Positions 19,996 to 21,284 of a stretch of 21,284 bases of DNA are shown one piece after another. Each line of letters begins with the position of its first letter. The stretch's first letter is position 1. The DNA comes from DASULA01 sp036278435 (GTDB taxonomy: Bacteria; Actinomycetota; Actinomycetes; Mycobacteriales; DASULA01): the NCBI GenBank assembly GCA_036278435.1, contig DASULA010000079.1, positions 1-21,284 on the forward strand. Direction: 5' to 3'. Below the pieces are notes generated by a model. It saw nothing but the letters and a program-made list of their open reading frames with translations. It did no database searches and had not been told where the DNA came from. A program made the translations under genes and the position numbers.

Positions 19996-20709
19996 ATGAC
20001 GTCGACATGGTTCGCACGCCTGCTCGTCCCGGTGGCCGTCTCCGCGCTGTCGCTGCTGGTCCCGGCCCCGGCCCAGGCGGCCGGCTTCTCCACCGATCCG
20101 GTCGAGGTCGCGCCGTCCGGCACGGCCCAGACCGTGGTGTCGGCGGTGGACACCGGTCACCACGCCGGGTTCGACCGGGTGGTGTTCACGTTCACCGGGC
20201 CGGTGCCGGGCTACTCGGTGACCTACGCACCCGAGGTCATCCGGGACGGCTCCGGCGCGCCGGTGACGCTCCAGGGCTCGTCGTTCGCGGTGATCCGGCT
20301 ACGGCCGACCTCGACGGTCACCCACGCCCCGCAGGACCGCATTTCACCGCACTTTCCGATGCTGCGCGAGTTGGCCGGAGCGGGTGACTTCGAGGCGGTC
20401 ACCAGCTACGGGGTCGGCCTGGCCGACAGGTCGGGCCTGCGGGTGAGCACGCTGGCCGCCCCCAACCGCATGGTCGTCGACTTCGCCATCCCGGCCGGCA
20501 CGTCGCCGTCCGGTTCCCGGTCCGGTTCCCCGACCGGCGGCGCGGCCACCGTGGCACCGACGGACCCCGGCTCGACGGCGCGGTCCGCTGGCGGTACCCC
20601 GTCGCGCCGGGACCCGGCAACCCCGGTGCTGCCGATCGCTCTCGGCGCCGCCGGCGTGCTGCTGCTCGCCCTGGCCGGCTACCACCTGCGGCACCGCCGC
20701 CCGGCATGA
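19996..20709 (+). CDS. Secreted, membrane-anchored AMIN-like domain protein
   Basis: A 237-residue cell-envelope protein. A signal peptide covers 1-28 with likely cleavage AQA/AG. Residues about 59-163 match the AMIN-like pattern seen in actinobacterial exported proteins: GFDRVVFTFTGPVPGYSVTY, FPMLREL, AGDFEAVTSYGVGLADRSGLRVSTL, NRMVVDFAIP. A Ser/Gly/Pro/Thr-rich linker leads to a C-terminal membrane helix (about 212-230) and a basic RHRR tail, so it would stay anchored with its domain outside. There is no sortase LPXTG motif. ATG at 19996 with GGGGGA at 19985-19990; a longer frame to 19819 lacks the signal. Function unknown. Confidence 0.8.
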   Translation: MTSTWFARLLVPVAVSALSLLVPAPAQAAGFSTDPVEVAPSGTAQTVVSAVDTGHHAGFDRVVFTFTGPVPGYSVTYAPEVIRDGSGAPVTLQGSSFAVIRLRPTSTVTHAPQDRISPHFPMLRELAGAGDFEAVTSYGVGLADRSGLRVSTLAAPNRMVVDFAIPAGTSPSGSRSGSPTGGAATVAPTDPGSTARSAGGTPSRRDPATPVLPIALGAAGVLLLALAGYHLRHRRPA

Positions 20710-20723
20710 GGTGTTCGCGCTGC

Positions 20724-20798
20724 TCAGCGGGTGGAGGTGCCGATCTCCAGCACCCGCATGCCGTCGCGCACGTCCAAGGCTTCACGCATACGCACCAT
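20724..20798 (-). pseudogene. Fragment of a SAM-dependent methyltransferase
   Basis: The minus strand encodes MVRMREALDVRDGMRVLEI then GTSTR and a stop. This resembles the start of the SAM-binding fold of protein-L-isoaspartate O-methyltransferase-like enzymes, where LDVRDGMRVLEIGTGTG forms motif I. The frame breaks at the Gly-rich loop, with a TAA stop upstream near 20819. The rest of the enzyme is not found downstream on either side, so it is a relic or a truncated end. Confidence 0.5.
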
Positions 20799-20932
20799 CA
20801 GATCAATTTCACGGTGTTATTGGACGCGATCAGTCTGGATGACGTTCGCGCCGGTCGTGCGGCAACGCGTCTCAGGGGACGTCACCTCGGAGTCCCCAGC
20901 GGCGGCGGACCAGTGCACGGGCCGATGGCCAC

Positions 20933-21145
20933 TTATGGTGGGTCGTATTTTTGTGGTGTGGTGGTGTATCGGCGTCCGGTGGGGCTGGTCCAGCGGAATC
21001 GTCCGTTGGTTTGTGCCAGTCGCCAGGATGTCTGGTGTTTCAGGCGGTGGTGATGACGACATACCGCACCGAGGTTGCCGGCCGTGGTGGGTCCGGTTGG
21101 CCACGGTACCGTGTGGTCCAATGCCGCTAAGTTAGAAGGGTCCAT
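20933..21145 (-). pseudogene. C-terminal remnant of an HNH endonuclease (DUF222/13E12 type)
   Basis: The frame from an internal ATG at 21145 encodes 70 residues with the HNH core LDHTVPWPTGPTTAGNLGAVC followed by RHHHRLKH, then FRWTSPTGRRYTTTP, the normal C-terminal end of DUF222-HNH proteins. The cysteine-rich part (CRxPGC) that should lie just before is missing in all three frames, and an in-frame TAA lies upstream (about 21200). This looks like a decayed tail rather than a functional gene, although the full-length gene may have lain beyond the right edge. Confidence 0.7.
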
Positions 21146-21284
21146 TGTGGACTGTTTCGGTGTGTTGTGCTGGGTGGCTGCGGGTGGTCGGGTGGCTTGT
21201 TACCGGGTTGTTGATGGCGTGTCGCGGGTGTATGCGGCTTTACTACGAGTGGTTTCCGGTATTGTTGGATGGTGAGTGATGGTA

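Larger units (their letters stand above)
20710..21284. other. Right-end region of decayed gene fragments, no intact gene
   Basis: No complete gene is supported in these 575 bases. It holds two minus-strand remnants (20724-20798 and 20933-21145). From about 20930 on it is visibly richer in T (plus strand) than the rest of the window, which suggests foreign or degenerate DNA. I see no repeats, insertion-sequence ends or tRNA. Confidence 0.55.

Overview
The window comes from a high-GC actinobacterium (class Actinomycetes). The codon usage is strongly GC-biased, and the gene order pgsA-patA-pimA ... pdxS-pdxT-yebC-ruvC-ruvA-ruvB-yajC-secD-secF-apt-relA is a classic actinobacterial chromosomal block. 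Phosphatidylinositol mannoside genes (pimA, patA) and a non-mycobacterial flavour of the flanking genes would suit Pseudonocardiales, Micromonosporales or a relative. The sequence alone does not settle the order.

Layout, left to right. 1-6714 (minus strand): bifunctional (p)ppGpp synthetase/hydrolase relA (its C-terminus runs off the left edge), adenine phosphoribosyltransferase apt, and the Sec translocon accessory genes secF, secD and yajC. 6883-9160 (minus): the Holliday-junction operon ruvC-ruvA-ruvB, joined by 4-base start/stop overlaps and preceded by a near-perfect LexA/SOS box. 9416-10060 (plus): a lone two-helix membrane protein of unknown function, turned against its neighbours. 10114-12734 (minus): yebC, pdxT and pdxS (translational regulator and PLP synthase). 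12782-14350 (minus): a DUF3048-type lipoprotein and a LemA-like membrane protein. 14387-17143 (minus): pimA-patA-pgsA, in transcription order pgsA, patA, pimA, the first steps of phosphatidylinositol mannoside synthesis. 17641-19794 (plus): an EF-G-like GTPase (EF-G2/FusA2) ending in a very long hairpin. 19996-20709 (plus): a secreted, C-terminally anchored AMIN-like protein. 20710-21284: no intact gene, but two decayed minus-strand fragments, a methyltransferase SAM-binding motif and the tail of an HNH nuclease. Base composition is visibly less GC-rich here.

Most of the window is conserved housekeeping sequence and I found no convincing new multi-gene system. The points most worth a second look are the probable CTG start and long disordered N-terminus of relA, the SOS box before ruvC, the 24-bp minisatellite in secD, the non-canonical G4 motif in EF-G2, the 17-bp hairpin after it, the tandem repeat before the DUF3048 gene, the inverted orphan membrane gene, and the gene debris at the right edge.
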